Assembly: GCA_900155495.1 (NCBI GenBank)
Contig: FTLJ01000206.1
Coordinates: 1 to 64,000, forward strand
DNA from: Porogramme epimiltina
Lineage: Eukaryota > Basidiomycota > Agaricomycetes > Polyporales > Polyporaceae
Direction of reading: 5' to 3'
DNA: 64,000 nucleotides
This document shows, in pieces, positions 1 to 12,500 of this stretch. Position numbers and translations under genes: made by a program. The notes beneath the pieces are model-generated. The model saw only the letters and a list, made by a program, of their open reading frames with translations. It was not told the DNA's origin and ran no database searches. Every line of letters begins with the position of its first letter. The first letter of the stretch is position 1.

Positions 1-684
1 GCCCACATGGCGTCCATGTGGCGTTTTTCGCGTACGCCGCGTATTTCGCGTAGCTTTTTAGACGCCCCCTCCTCCCGTTATTCTTAGATGAGAAGCGCCG
101 AGGGCGGGCGCCTGCCGCGAACTCTCACCACAGAGGTCGGACGCACTTCACCCGCCCGCGTCGCCTCGAGCTCGGCGTCGCCGTCTCGCTCGCCCACCGC
201 GCCCAAGATGGGAACGATCGCCCGCGGGAGCCTCGCCGCGGCCGCTGCAGGGTCTGTGCGCGGTCTGGGCGGGCGCGTCTCCGCCGTCGACGTGCGGGGC
301 GGCCACCCCCGTTCAGCGTTCACGCGCCCGTCGAATGTAGATTCGCCTGCTCGATACGCGCGGCGCCAACGACGCTCGAGGGCGCATGAATCAAGCATGA
401 ATCATCGGAAGCCGCGACCCAGCAGTCTGCCCCCCGTGCCTCAGGCGCACACACACCGATCGCGGCATCATTGTGCCTCGGGGGCGCTGCTCGCTTGTCC
501 GCGCCCCCTTCGTCCGTCCAGCTGGGGCTGTCCGCGACCAGAAGACTATCATTGGTACAGTATGTTCCTCCGAGCCGCAATCGGGTGTGCGTTCCCCGGA
601 CTGCGCCCGCCCGTATGCCCGCCTTCCGGCTACCGCAAATTACAGCGACGCCTTCTCCAAGCTTACTCTGACAGCTCCTGTCCC

Positions 685-692
685 TATAAAAG
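685..692 (+). promoter_or_regulatory. TATA box of the 49-codon mini-gene
   Basis: The octamer TATAAAAG lies 147 bases upstream of the ATG at 832. A start of transcription about 30 bases downstream would give a C-rich 5' leader of roughly 115 bases. The second mini-gene at 5181 has the same arrangement, which supports both as real promoters. Confidence 0.6.
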
Positions 693-831
693 CCCACCGC
701 GTCCGTTCGTCCTCGTCCTCACCGCACCGACTCCTGCCAGCCACCGCCGCACCTGCAGCCTCTCATCACCGAGTCGCGCTCAAGCCAGCCACACCAAACC
801 ACGCCACCCCACACCACCCCGCGCACAAACC

Positions 832-981
832 ATGCAGTTCCTCGTCGACCTCACCACCTCCGCGGCGAAGCTCGTCAGCGGCCGCCCCGCCTCCTCTTCC
901 ACCGCGAGCCCGCCGCCCTCGCGCCCCTCCACGCAGGTCATCCGCGAGATCGCCGCGACCTCCGCGCCGGTCTTCTTCTAA
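832..981 (+). CDS. 49-aa mini-protein with C-terminal PVFF motif (copy 1)
   Basis: Single-exon reading frame from ATG to TAA, 49 residues, family not recognised. It starts MQFLVDL, has a Ser/Pro/Ala-rich, probably disordered middle, and ends IREIAATSAPVFF. The 43-residue product encoded at 5181 ends IKTGAATNGPVFFP, so the two share the tail I-[RK]-x-x-A-A-T-x-x-P-V-F-F while the middles differ. There is no CaaX box, no convincing signal peptide and no membrane segment. The ATG is the first one after a TATA box at 685 and a short C-rich leader, and the context before it is AAACC. The longer GC-rich fr_ames that run through this stretch look like shadows. A real short gene seems likely because of the shared tail and promoter layout. 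The function is unknown. Confidence 0.6.
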   Translation: MQFLVDLTTSAAKLVSGRPASSSTASPPPSRPSTQVIREIAATSAPVFF

Positions 982-3900
982 GCGTGCCGCCCCCGCGCAC
1001 ACTCCGCGCCCCCCGCCTGCCCGCCCGCGTCTCCCGTCCCGCGAGCCAAACCCCTCCTCCGCGCCACCGCGGCGCGCTGCCCCATTCCCCTCTTCCCCGG
1101 CCTCGCCCCGCGCCCACCGGGCCCCACCACGTCATGAACGATTCACGCCTCCCGGCCCCCCGCGTCCAACCTTCCAATTGTGCGCGCGCGCCTGCGCCTA
1201 CACACCTCCCGCGTCCCCCTGCGTCCCCCCCTGCCCGCCCGCGTATCCGCTCATCTGCAGCACGCGTACACTCCCGCGCCCGCGCGGCGGGTGTGTCCCA
1301 TCGGTGGATTGCATGTTCGCCGGCCACTGCCCCGATCGGAGGCCAGGCGCCGCGCGGGCGCGGTTATGTGCTACCACGCGCGCCCGGGAACCTCTGTGGG
1401 CCCCCCTTCGCGGCCTTCGCGCTTCCCTGGCGCCTCGCTGCGGTCGGAGGAAGTGAGCGCGGGCGGCGCGAGGGGGACGGGGGGACGAGGGGGGGGGTGG
1501 AAGCTTACTAGGATTGTGGGACGCGGGCCCACAGCTCGGCGGCGACAAGCGTGCCTGTCTGCCCTGCTAGACGTTCTCGTTATTCTTGGACCGTTCGCGC
1601 GTTCGGACCGTCGTCGCTATCCGGCCCTCCCTCGCTGACCCCTGTCCTCGGGACCCGAGTACATACGTTATTTTTCCAGTCCACCCATCGCTGCGCACGC
1701 TCGAGTCGGGCGGCTTAGAGCACTCTCGTACAGTAGTCATCGCATTAGTTGCCACCCGCACGTAACGTAATGCACATGGATAATCCGTCCCCCCGCCCGC
1801 CCAGTCGGGATCAGCTGTGTCGTGTGTCGCGATTCTGCCCGCCGTCGCGAGCAGGGGAGCGGGGTCGGACCCGCGCCGTCTCGTAGCCTCCACGCTCACG
1901 GCGCAGGGGCGCGCGCCCGGCGCTCAGCCCCTCAGGGCCGCACGCAAGTCTAATAACCCTCCCAATGCCCGGGGCCCCCGCGACGCGCGCGCCCCGCGAG
2001 GGCCCGACCGAAATGCGGACGCGAACGCAGCATCCAGCATCTCTGCAGCCTGGCGACGCGCCGCGGCTCGACCGCGGCCAAGCGCAACCGCGCCGTGGCG
2101 CGCCGCCCTCTTCTGCCCCCGCCAAGTGCCGCGGCCGCTGCCGCGAGCCTTGCGCGGCGCCGCCCCGCCATTCAGTGCGCTGACAGCTGTGGGCGGCGCG
2201 TCTGGCACCCTGCCTCGCCCCCCTCCCCCTCTCTCCCCCCTCGAGGCATGGCGCGATCGCCGCACGCCATGGCGAGCGCGCCACCCGCCCCGCGGCCGCG
2301 CGCTGCTCCCGCTTGCGCCGCCGGCTCTGCGACGGTCACGTAAGGTTTCGCGAGCGGGGCGTGTGCAGGACGCCGCGATGGCGCGTCGCTGGGCCCTCTT
2401 CTGCCGGGAGCTAGGCCCGCCTGCGCGGCGGGCGCAGCGCGCGGGTGCGATACGCCCCGCACGCCGTTGGACGGGCGGCGGTGGCCCGCGTCGCGCGCCT
2501 GGCGGCGCGTGCGAACCTGCGGAAAACGACAGCGGCGGGACTGGCGGGGGAGGCGGGCGCCGCACAGGGGCCCGTACGAGAAGGACCGAAGGTGGTACGT
2601 GGGTTGTTGCGCATGATAGATGGCCGGGCGGACGGCTGGGCGGATGGACGGGGTGCGAGGGCGGCGACTGAATGGTGCGCGCTGCGCGGGCACCGTCAGC
2701 GGACGCGGGGGGTTGGACAGGGAAGCGGGCGAGGAGGGCCCGCGCGGCTTCCCCACGTCCGCCCCTGATTGACCGACGGATCCAGATAATCAAATTCAGG
2801 GTCGATCCGTCTGGCCGAGAGAAGGGAAGGGAAGGCGACGGCGAGGGGGGGAGGGGGAGGAAGGGGGCGCGGCCTGTCAGCTCCGGGCAGGCTGGCGTGC
2901 GCTGGGCAGGGAGGGACCCGAGGTAGGGGGCGGCGGGCTGCCCCCGTCGTCCTTGTTGCGGGGTGCCTCGGACGGCACGGCGGGGGGTGGAGCGTTCCTC
3001 GCCCAAGGCACGGCTCGCGGACGCGGAGGGAGCGGCGCGAGAGCGCGGCATGCTGTGCACAACATTCATGGTGGTGGACCTGGGCGGCCCTCCCCCCTGG
3101 AACGGGGCCAGGGGCGGGTGGTCTGTGGCCCGAGCTTCTCAGCGGTCCGCGATGCAGCGGCGCCGCCAGAGCGTTGTGCAGATGGTGCTGATATGTCTCG
3201 CGGGTGGCCAGGGGAGTTCCGGCTGGGCCTGGACCGAGGAAGCGGGCTTGAGTCGCCATGATGCCAGGAGTTGACGGGGTGAGAGGGCTCACTTGGATGG
3301 ATGTCTGCTGCCTCGGGAGAGGCGAAGAGAAACGGAGGGGCTGGCCTCATCACCTAGATGGAAGGGAGAGTGGACAACTCCGCGGCACCGGCGGTGTGAT
3401 CTGAGCTCGGGACGGCCATACGGAGGCAAATCGCCCGACCGGTGTATTCCGGGAGGTGATAGAATGGCGACGAGAACAAACTTGTAAAGTTTAGCGTGCA
3501 GGACGAATAGGGAAGCGTGACGCAACGTACACGTATCCACGGTCGCGTATGCGCGACGTGCTACGGGTCTGGACCAATCCGTTCGTGTCGGGAAGAATGT
3601 ACGGCAATAGCTTGCGAGTGCGATATAGTGGAAATTGGCTTCCATGCAGCCGCACAACGCTGGGTAGCATGAGATGCTGCGTCTGCCCAGAGAACGGGGC
3701 AGTTCGCAGCACCATCCCCGTCTGCCCGTAAATATGTCAGAAATTGCCTCTATCAAGCGGAGAGTGAGGCGTCGAGTCGCACCGGGCACCATCAATATAT
3801 TTCGCGAGATCCGCTGTGTTCTAGCACTTGATCTGTACTTTCATAAAGACGTAAATGGGCATGCGGAAATATATCAGTGATAGTACATGTCAGGCGGGAA

Positions 3901-5044
3901 GGGCGCAGCGGTACAACTCACCAACGCTACGGGACATCCCGGGACGTTGATATGTGGAACGGCGCAGCGGTGTGTGTCTGCCCATCGGCTGCGCGGGTCA
4001 CGGGAAGTGCTGGTGCGCGGCAGAAGAGGAGAGCTGTCCCAGCACGACGCGCAAGTCGGTGCCAGCGGGTGTCGGGGGCGGGTGGCTGGTTCGCCAAGAG
4101 TCGATCCGGATTGATGGGAGCCGGGCCGGTTCGGCTGTGCGCAGGCGAGAGCTCCGACGGATGCGGGCGTTGTCGAGTGTCCACAGCGTCCACGGTCGCT
4201 CTTCGCTGCCTTCCACACCGCGCTCGCGTATGGGCTTCCGGCTATTAGGACCATAGACGGCGCACGACAGCACCAACAGCGCCGTCGTGGACAAGAAGAG
4301 AACCGCTTATGCAATCACCCGCCCTGCCCACCAAGACATGGCGAGCACCAACTGATCCCTATCGAGAGCCCCCACACCGCCTCCGTCCTCATCGCATTCG
4401 CCGCCCCGGCCTCGAGGACGCCGTCTAGAACAGGCATGTGAGCTATGTCCACGTACTATCTGTCCAGCGTTGGCCTCGAGTCACCGCTGTCTTCCACACC
4501 CGCGCTTCCGCCCTCGCCTCACCACACGGTGCGTGCTGACTCGGCGCACATCTCCATGTTCTATCATGCCCATCTCCCCAGTGCTGTGCCCACCCCCAGT
4601 CGTTTTGTTCGCTCTCCCTTTCGTTTCGTGTTTCCGTTTTTAGTGTCGCACTGCACTCCGGGTGTTTGCCGCATACCAAAACACTGGCGAGCGTGCGTTG
4701 CGGGTTATGTAAACGTGGTCTGTTGCAATGAAACACGCTGCGAAATACTGCGCCCTTGCCTTTCTGAGCCGACCACGCCCGCCGGCCCAAGATCTTGGTC
4801 ATCTCGGTTGTGTTTTTGTCTTTGCGTGGGGAATCGTGTCCAGTTCATCACCCACTCATCGCTTTGCGGCGAAGGCGCAAACCGCCCCTGTCGTCTTGTC
4901 GACAAGTCATACTGGTCCGGATTTTCAGGTACCGGTTCGTAGGGCTCTGGCAGACATACCGAGCCGAGTCACTTCGCGTCATCGAAACCGCTGCTTTCGC
5001 ACAGGACATAATTGTGTCCGGTGCAGCGTCCCGTCGAGGCGCAG
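982..5044. other. GC-rich stretch without a convincing gene
   Basis: About 4 kb separates the two mini-genes. From about 980 to 3300 the sequence is extremely GC-rich with C/G runs, so all six frames stay open over long distances. The resulting Arg/Pro/Ala-rich translations show no domain, no conserved motif and no intron signals in a sensible order. From about 3300 to 5000 composition becomes mixed and frames are short. It could hold long untranslated regions or noncoding RNA, but the sequence alone does not show this. Confidence 0.5.
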
Positions 5045-5052
5045 TATAAAGA
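5045..5052 (+). promoter_or_regulatory. TATA box of the 43-codon mini-gene
   Basis: TATAAAGA lies 136 bases upstream of the ATG at 5181. The leader between them is C-rich, as in the first mini-gene. Matching promoter layout plus matching C-terminal motif argue that the two genes are related. Confidence 0.6.
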
Positions 5053-5180
5053 GGCAGCCTTCCTTCACGGTGCGTCCCCAGTTTTCACCCTACCGCAGCC
5101 CACTCATCTGCTCTACCGCAGGAGACAGCTTGTCGAGCCTACCGCAGACCCAAACACCCCCCGCCACACTCGCCACCGCC

Positions 5181-5312
5181 ATGTTCTCTTCTGTCTCTTC
5201 GCTGCCTGTCTCCTACTCGAAGCCCACGAGCTCGAGCGGAAAGCCCTCTGGCTCCTCCTCCACGACGATCAAGACGGGCGCAGCCACCAACGGGCCCGTG
5301 TTCTTCCCATGA
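5181..5312 (+). CDS. 43-aa mini-protein with C-terminal PVFF motif (copy 2)
   Basis: Single-exon frame from ATG (context CCGCC before it, a good match for fungal start sites) to TGA, 43 residues, family not recognised. It begins MFSSVSSLPVSYS, has a Ser/Thr/Gly/Lys-rich disordered middle and ends IKTGAATNGPVFFP. The tail matches that of the 49-residue product at 832 over 13 positions, with AAT and PVFF identical. Both lie on the plus strand 4.2 kb apart with the same TATA-to-ATG spacing, so a dispersed duplication is the simplest explanation. There is no CaaX motif, dibasic-repeat structure or hydrophobic leader, which argues against a classic fungal pheromone precursor. The function is unknown. 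Confidence 0.6.
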   Translation: MFSSVSSLPVSYSKPTSSSGKPSGSSSTTIKTGAATNGPVFFP

Positions 5313-8300
5313 AGACACCTCGCCACGCATCCATTGTGCTCCGCACATCTTGGCCACATCCTCCAGACCGTACCTTAGTCTGATCAACCACCACGAACCT
5401 AATCGCCGTATCCTACGCACACTCGCCGCGCGGTCCGTTCCCCGTCACGCACCACCAATGACCCCACGCGGATAATCTCACCCGTTTCCCCCTTCTTCCC
5501 CCCATCGTCCCCCCAAATTTCGCAGCAATCTTCCTTCCACCTCCCGCCATCTTCTCGCACTCCATCATCTGATTCTCGCAAGCCCGCTCGCTCCCGCTCA
5601 GGCCTCAGGCGCCTCAGCCGTCCCTGGAGACGTGATTCGTTCGCACACGCAGAGCGCTATCACCGCGGCGCATGGCGTCCACGTGCGGCACGTGGGAGGC
5701 TGTGTCCACCGCATCCGCGCTTCAGCATCCGTGCACCGTCCCCTCCGGATCGTCCACCGTGCCTCCTCCCTCCTCCTCCCCTCCTGCAGGCCCCTCTGGC
5801 CTGCACACCAGGCGCGCCGTGCTGCGCCAGTGCGCCCCGCGGCGGCGCCACGGCGATCAGTATCAGACCGCAGGGGCCCAGAGGGCGTGATTTCTCGGCG
5901 GCGGCGACGGGCCAGCCGCGCGGGGCTGCGTCCCCAGTACTGCCAGCACCTATGAATAACTTATCGTCCTCGTCTCGTCGGGTCTCCGGACGGACATGTC
6001 TCATCTTGGATCTCTCAGCAATACCGTACATACTGCACTACTCTCTCGGACTTCGCGTTCCGCTCCCGGCCGGTTGTTTTCCCCATCTCGCACTCCAGAG
6101 CGCGCTCCATTCTTCTCCGCCTTCTAGTTCTCTACGTACCCGTCATGTATCGTAATATGCAACCCTCTCCCCCGCTCGCCCCTCGTGTCTTTCGCTGTCG
6201 TCACGTTCTTCCATCTTCTTGATCTCCCTGTATCCTAACCCTCATCATGTACGCATCTCCCGCGCCCAGCCCGCTTTTTGTCACGCCACCCCCCTCACGC
6301 AGGACAATAGCATCCGCGCAGTTGGCCCCCCCCTCGCTCCCCCCCTACGCCGCCGCGTGAACCATCGCCCAGGGTTTAGATAGACTGAAATCGCGCGCGC
6401 AGCGAACCACCCAGGCCGCCGCGCGAACAACTTCGATGATGGTCCGCCCCGACGGCCGTCACTAGGCACGCGCGCCCGCGCGCAGCCTCCGAAATACGGC
6501 GAAGGGCGCGGCGCGCCGCACGGGGGACCGTCGCGAATTTGCAGTCGCGCGCGAGATAGCGCGGACGAAGTGCAGACGGGCGCGCCCGCGCTCACGTCAT
6601 GCCGCGGATCGCATCGAGCCCGAAGCGTACCGCGCGCTCTACTTGGCTGCCCGCCCCAACGCGCCCCGCGGCGCGCACAGCAGCAGGCTAGGCGAGGGGC
6701 GGGTGTGGACGCACATCTCAGGAACAACTGTTGGCGCCGACGCGGCGGCGGCGGCGGTGGTGGTGGGGTTCGTGATGGTCGTCAGTGCGCCCCCGGAACG
6801 AACGCGCCTTGTACTTTCTGCACGCATCTCGGGCATTTCATTCGTCTTTTTCTTTTTCAATTCGTTGATGTGCTGAGTGAGTGTATGGCGCGCGCGCGTA
6901 GGCGCCGATCCGCGAGGCGCGTCCGCGCGTGGATCTCGGAGAGGCGGTGAGACCGCGTCTGTGCCGTGCTACTTCAACAGCTCGCGGGCCCGCCCTGGGG
7001 AAGGCTGAATGGCACCGCGAGATGGCCGCCAGTGGCGGGATGTGGTCAGGGCGAGCGGGGGGGCGCGTTATTGCCGCAGCGGTGGAGGATGCAGGGTCGC
7101 GAGCCACGATGAGTTGCGCCTAATGGACGGACCGAGGGTCATAGACCCTGACGAGGCGCGTTCATAAACTGTCCATGTGGCTGACGAGTCCTGACGGCTG
7201 TGAAAGCCGTCGACCGGAGAATTGGGGAGCCCGCGCGCTTCATCGAGTCACGGAAATTGAAAACGGGTGGACAAAGATCCTCGTAAGCTGCGCCTCGGGC
7301 ACACGGTCGGGATTGGAAAGTACCAATGAGGCGTGCGGGAAGCGATTAGTAGCTGATGCAGGAGACGTGCTCTTGGCGCAATAATGTCGCAGAGATGCAA
7401 AATATATCGTTTAACCTATAAGAATAGCACCATATTAGTGAGGCGGCGGGTCTGCCCATTGCATTGCTTGGGAAAAGCATGACACGATGGGACCAGTTGC
7501 TACGCTTACGCGTCAGGATGAGATTCTGCAATAGGAAAGAATGATGTCACTTACGTGCCATCTATGTCTGTGGGCATGCGCAGTCCCGCGGTCAGGCCCC
7601 GGTCCCTGACTGCACAAGATGCGGTCAAACTGTTGCCAGACGGCCAAAAGGGGAGAGCTCAACGACGAAGCAGTTGGTGGTGGATAACTAAGTGAGCCGG
7701 GTGTTCGGCCGTCAGGTCGCCGGCAAGCGCTTCCCAAAAGGTGGGCGTGAGCGGGACCCCAAACACCCCGATTTCGGACATGACCCGTTTCGGACCCTTC
7801 TTCGTATCCTCCGCCGCCAGTCAGTCACCGTAGCAGAGTGTCGAGCAACTCTCTGTTCCTATCAACTATGCCGTATCGTTTGTATATCTCACGTTTCTCT
7901 TCGGCTCTTTTTGAGTGTTCTAGCCACTCTTCACAGCCTAAGGGACGCTAGGGCTGAACTAACGAGGGAACGAGTCGGAGGCGCAGTGGGGGTTTTAGAT
8001 GCAGCGACTTCATAGTCTGGGTAATGTAACTCAGGGATCCCGGTGTGTCAATCTAGGCTTGGCTATTGCCTTGTTAATCACTGATCATTGTGGACCCCCC
8101 TAAAGCGTATTGAAGACCTAAAAAGATCTCAAAACGTAAAACTGTCGCACGACACGTCGCGGTGTCCCAATTGGACAAACACAAGAGCTCTGGTTCGCCA
8201 TTATGCGCAAACCAGAACCCGAGTCGTCTATCGTTTTGCTCTGCAACGTCCTTCACCAACACCCGCTTGCTTTTTTCACCTTTTCATACGGGTACGTGTC

Positions 8301-9562
8301 CAGTTTGCCACGAAGATAACATCTAACAGTCAGCTCGTTAACAGCATTATCTATTCTTACTGAACAAACAGCCCGTTGGGACCCATACCTTATGGGGAGA
8401 ACGCGTCGTCGCAGGGTCCCACCGATTCTGGCCCCTGTCTACGGTACGTCATTGTAAGCTATCGTTTCTGGAATAGTAATATCGTTGTTCAATACGCGTT
8501 CTCGTACGGAGGCTCGTGATTACATTAGAAGACTAAATTGCATCAGGGGGCGATGAATCAAACAACATCCAATCACGAAGGCGAGTGAGGCATGGGCCAT
8601 CGTGGTGCGTTTTATCCTATTCTATGAATCCTTCACACCATTTATATGAACTAACTTTAGTCTATTATCCTAATAGGTGTATCCGATATCGGCCTTGCCT
8701 CGGAAATCCTGGTATTTCATCAAGTCCTCCGATCTCTTTCGTATTCCATAGTACTGGTCACTCCTTTCCTCGGTGGTCGAGGCCAGTCGCCTCGTGGATA
8801 TCCTCGCCACTTGCATTGCGCCGATCCGTCGGTCCAGGTTTATGCCGGAAGAATTGCTCCAAGTATCTTCCCTTGACTACCCTCTCAGGCTGGGCTCGGT
8901 TGCATGACTATTCCGATGGACTCGTGCTCAAAGCGCTTCCCTTACGCCTTTTCGTTGCGTAAACAGTACAGTCGCTTCTGCTCCATCATCGCGGTAGAGG
9001 ATACCGTATGCGGATCGAAGAAAAATCCCATGTAAGGGTCGAACAGCGCGCGTGTTTTTCCGCTTTGCTGACTTTTTGGCTTAGTATCGTACCATACAAC
9101 AACGAGCTTCCCCCTGGAAATCACGGTGGTCTTTGGAGGTATGATAGAGCCTGCCGGTCACCAACGATCGGGTACAGTGGCGATTCGCCTTTCTTAGTAC
9201 AGTTGGCTACACAGCTTGGGCCCGGGTCACCGTGATCCGCGCGTAGTACAAGACGTCCTGCGAGCAACCGTTCTCAGTACGTGTAGCCAAGCTCCATATG
9301 CACTATACCGACAATATTCTTTTCCAGTCATACATGCCTGTTCCTAACTCGTACGTATCCTTCCTTCGAAGTCGTCGCGTGCAATTCATCCAGATCTCGG
9401 TCTCTTGGCCATCTCATCTCATTTCTCATTCCCTCCATATCACGGACACGTAAGCTGTTCTGACCCTACGTAGGGCACCATATCTCCGCCTGGCAGGGCC
9501 GGCGTTGTCAGCATCGGGGTTCTCCTTGTTCCAAACACACTGGAGGAGAGAGAAGCGTACCT
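5313..9562. other. 4.2 kb intergenic stretch, no gene seen
   Basis: GC-rich to about 7100, then balanced composition. Frames are short or low-complexity, and I find no domain, tRNA-like fold or paired splice signals. A GCG-type triplet run near 6740-6765 is plain low complexity. The 7400-9560 part has scattered short open frames on both strands without recognisable similarity. Confidence 0.45.
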
Positions 9563-12500
9563 TCAACTCACAATCACTTCCACTGATGATGCCTCTCCTT
9601 TTACGACGACGAAATTCGGACAGAATCCCCGGTCGATCTCGTACATGATAGAGGAGCGAAATGGGGTAAGGTTCATCATAGCGAGTCGTGTCTCATACTC
9701 GCATAGAACGGGCTCTTCTGGACCCGACGTGAGATTTTCGGTCCTTGGTTTGTGTTTGGTGTCTGTAGAGACGTTTACTCCGACGACAGACATTCCACTC
9801 ATTATGTCCTTGCAGAGTGGCTCAAGCGGATCGCCGTTCGGGTCGAGTCGAGGGGGGACAAGAAGAGCGTTGAAGGTGATGCGCTCACCCTTCTCTAGCC
9901 TCGGAAGGGAAACTCTATAGAATGTCTTCGTATGGAATTCCTCGACGGCCACTCCCATGATCTCCTGTGTTTCGATGGTAATCCGCGGTACTCTTATGAG
10001 AATGAGTTTCTGCTCTACTTTCAAACCGGTTGGCGTAAGAGTTGCGTTCCCGAGGAATGTCATTGAGGCCCCAATGCCATCGATTGATGTGGGAGCCCAA
10101 CGGAAGGGCGGGTCCGGAAACCTTCGAGGAGCAGGGTAGAAGAGTATGTCCGCTGGAATGCTCCCCAGCTCCATGAACAATCTTTTCATCCTCGATTCCT
10201 CGTTGTGTTCCGCAAGAAGTATTGCAGTATCGACGCCGAGGAGACTAGCAATGGCAGGGATCACGTCTTCTTTTTTGGTAGAAGCCCTCGTTCCCACTGC
10301 CATCACTACCTCGGGAAGCTTGAATGGTGGTTTGCGCATGTTGAGGCTAAGAGGCGATGCGGTGAGGAGATAATCCGGGATAGGATCGAATCCAGTGACT
10401 AGCGTATTGATCCCTGGGAATTTGACTCGGTAGAGATGGGTCTGCTTGAGGCGTAGAAGGGACGCGGGACCGTCCCCTAGGACGAAATGTAACTCTTTCG
10501 CCAGAACTGCCTCTTGGAGTGTCCAAACGCGTTGCATCCACGGAGAAATTTGGATCCTAAAAGCAACTTCTTCGAAGTCTTCCATCGACAGAGATAGGTC
10601 ACAGAGTGTAGAATCTATGACCAATACATGGGTGGCTTGTTTATAGATATTCCCCATTATACCGATCGCCTTCCTGCGTAGATCCTTCTTGGTAGGAATG
10701 CACAGGCCATCGATCCAAAAAGCAGGTGGCCCTTCTGGCAGAAGTTGACGCACGTAGGCATCAATACGCTGGATTTGACATATTGGGAGGCCGCATTCGG
10801 TTGTGCTTCCCAATCCATCTGCCCAAACGTGAGATATAGCGACGTACTTGACATCTTCTGCGTCATATACATTGAGGTGACCATCTTCCAGTACGACCAC
10901 GGGAATGTGACCTGTCGAAAGGAACCGGGCTATGTCCTCAACCGGGGGAGAGAGAAAATCACAGGCGCAGTCCTCCACAGCGTCATGATGCTGAGTGACG
11001 TAAGTGGCGGAGTCTATGTGATGGGCCGTGCATCGCGCCTCAGTGCAGTGGGAATGATCATGCCGAGTGTGGTAGTGTGGTGGCCTTTTGCTTGCCCGCC
11101 TAAGAATTCCAAGGGGCCACCCCGCCATAGTAGTCTGAGCGACAAACCAAGGACACCATCCAACAGCTACCATTTCTTTCGAGTAGTGCGCTGACGCCAT
11201 CATCGAGACCTGGGGCTCATCTGGGGTCCCACCGCTCAGACGGTTGACACTGTTGAACGACCACATAATGTCTTCATCTGGACTTAGAACCTCCAAGATG
11301 AGAAGTCCTAGTTGACTGTAGAAAGTGGAAAGGGAGATTATAATCTTGTTCACCTCGTCTTTGCCCAGGCCCGTATTGTCGAACAACCCCGGCTTTCCCA
11401 AAAGAGGAGCGGTTGCAACCTCATTGAGACACCCGCTCGCCCACTCCATCGTATCTTTGACTCGGGAGACCCAGACGTCGCGCTGTGCATTGTTCTGTCC
11501 TGGTTCCAGCATACGTAGAGCCCAATCTGTCATGAGGACAGAGACGAGAAAGGGCTTGACCACCGTAATGCCCTTTGCATTCTTCCCTACAAGGCACTCG
11601 GGTATAGGCATGTCACATATGGCCTCAAGGACCCCAAAGATCATGGCGCCCTGCCATACAGCTACAGTGTCGCGGCGGGTTCTGATGGCACCCCGTCGGA
11701 GCCACGTGTATGCCCCAAGGGAAGAACTCCAAGGGTATCCGGTATGAGGGCCGCCCAACCAGGGTATCTCGGAGCACAATGTAGCGTCGATCTTGAAGTG
11801 GCAGGTCCATTCGGGGACCCTAGTGATATCCACGAGCCTAGCTTTTCCTTCGTGATCATAGTGAAATATAATGGCTGATGGTGGGGATACAACTAAACCA
11901 GGGGACGAATGAGCCAATTTCAAACACATTTATGGGATATATGTAAAGCCATACCAGACGGTCTTTCAATAGGTGGTGGGATCCCGTGCCTTCGTGCTTT
12001 CTCCGACCACGGCAAGGGTGACATTCTCTCTAGACATTCCCGCTCTGCTTTCTCGCGATCATCGGCTCGATGAGATAGAAGGAAGGAATGGGATTTCCAG
12101 TCCTTGATATCTTGTATGTTTCTGACGGGGTCTGGGAGCTGGAGCTCTTTCATGCTCCATATTCTGAAGGTTATGAGAGTAAAAACTAGGATGAATGCCC
12201 TCGGATGCCAGGTCGGAGAGTGGACATTGTACCGCATCAAATAGCTGGCGAGTAGAAAGCTGACTGGACCATTGGAAGCATGACGCGACCAGGCATCTTC
12301 ACCTTCGTGTCCATGTTCTATAACCTCTAGGAGGCAGTCCAGCATCGGATCCGGGAAAGAGGATGTAGGAGGAGGGAGAGACCGTAAGAAGTGGTGCCGA
12401 TATAATACATTGAGGAGATCGCGACAAGGATCCACGCGGTCCTCGCTGTTGTGAAGCGTATCGTTTTTCCAATGCTCCGACTGGGACACAGCTGCATCGC

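Noticed and set aside
88..3292. Long open frames on both strands in the first 3.3 kb, including a 381-codon minus-strand frame
   Set aside because: They are Arg/Pro/Ala-rich, overlap each other in several phases and show no motif. Base composition alone explains them.
832..5312. The two mini-genes as fungal mating-pheromone precursors
   Set aside because: Basidiomycete pheromone precursors end in a CaaX box. These end in PVFF or PVFFP with no cysteine.
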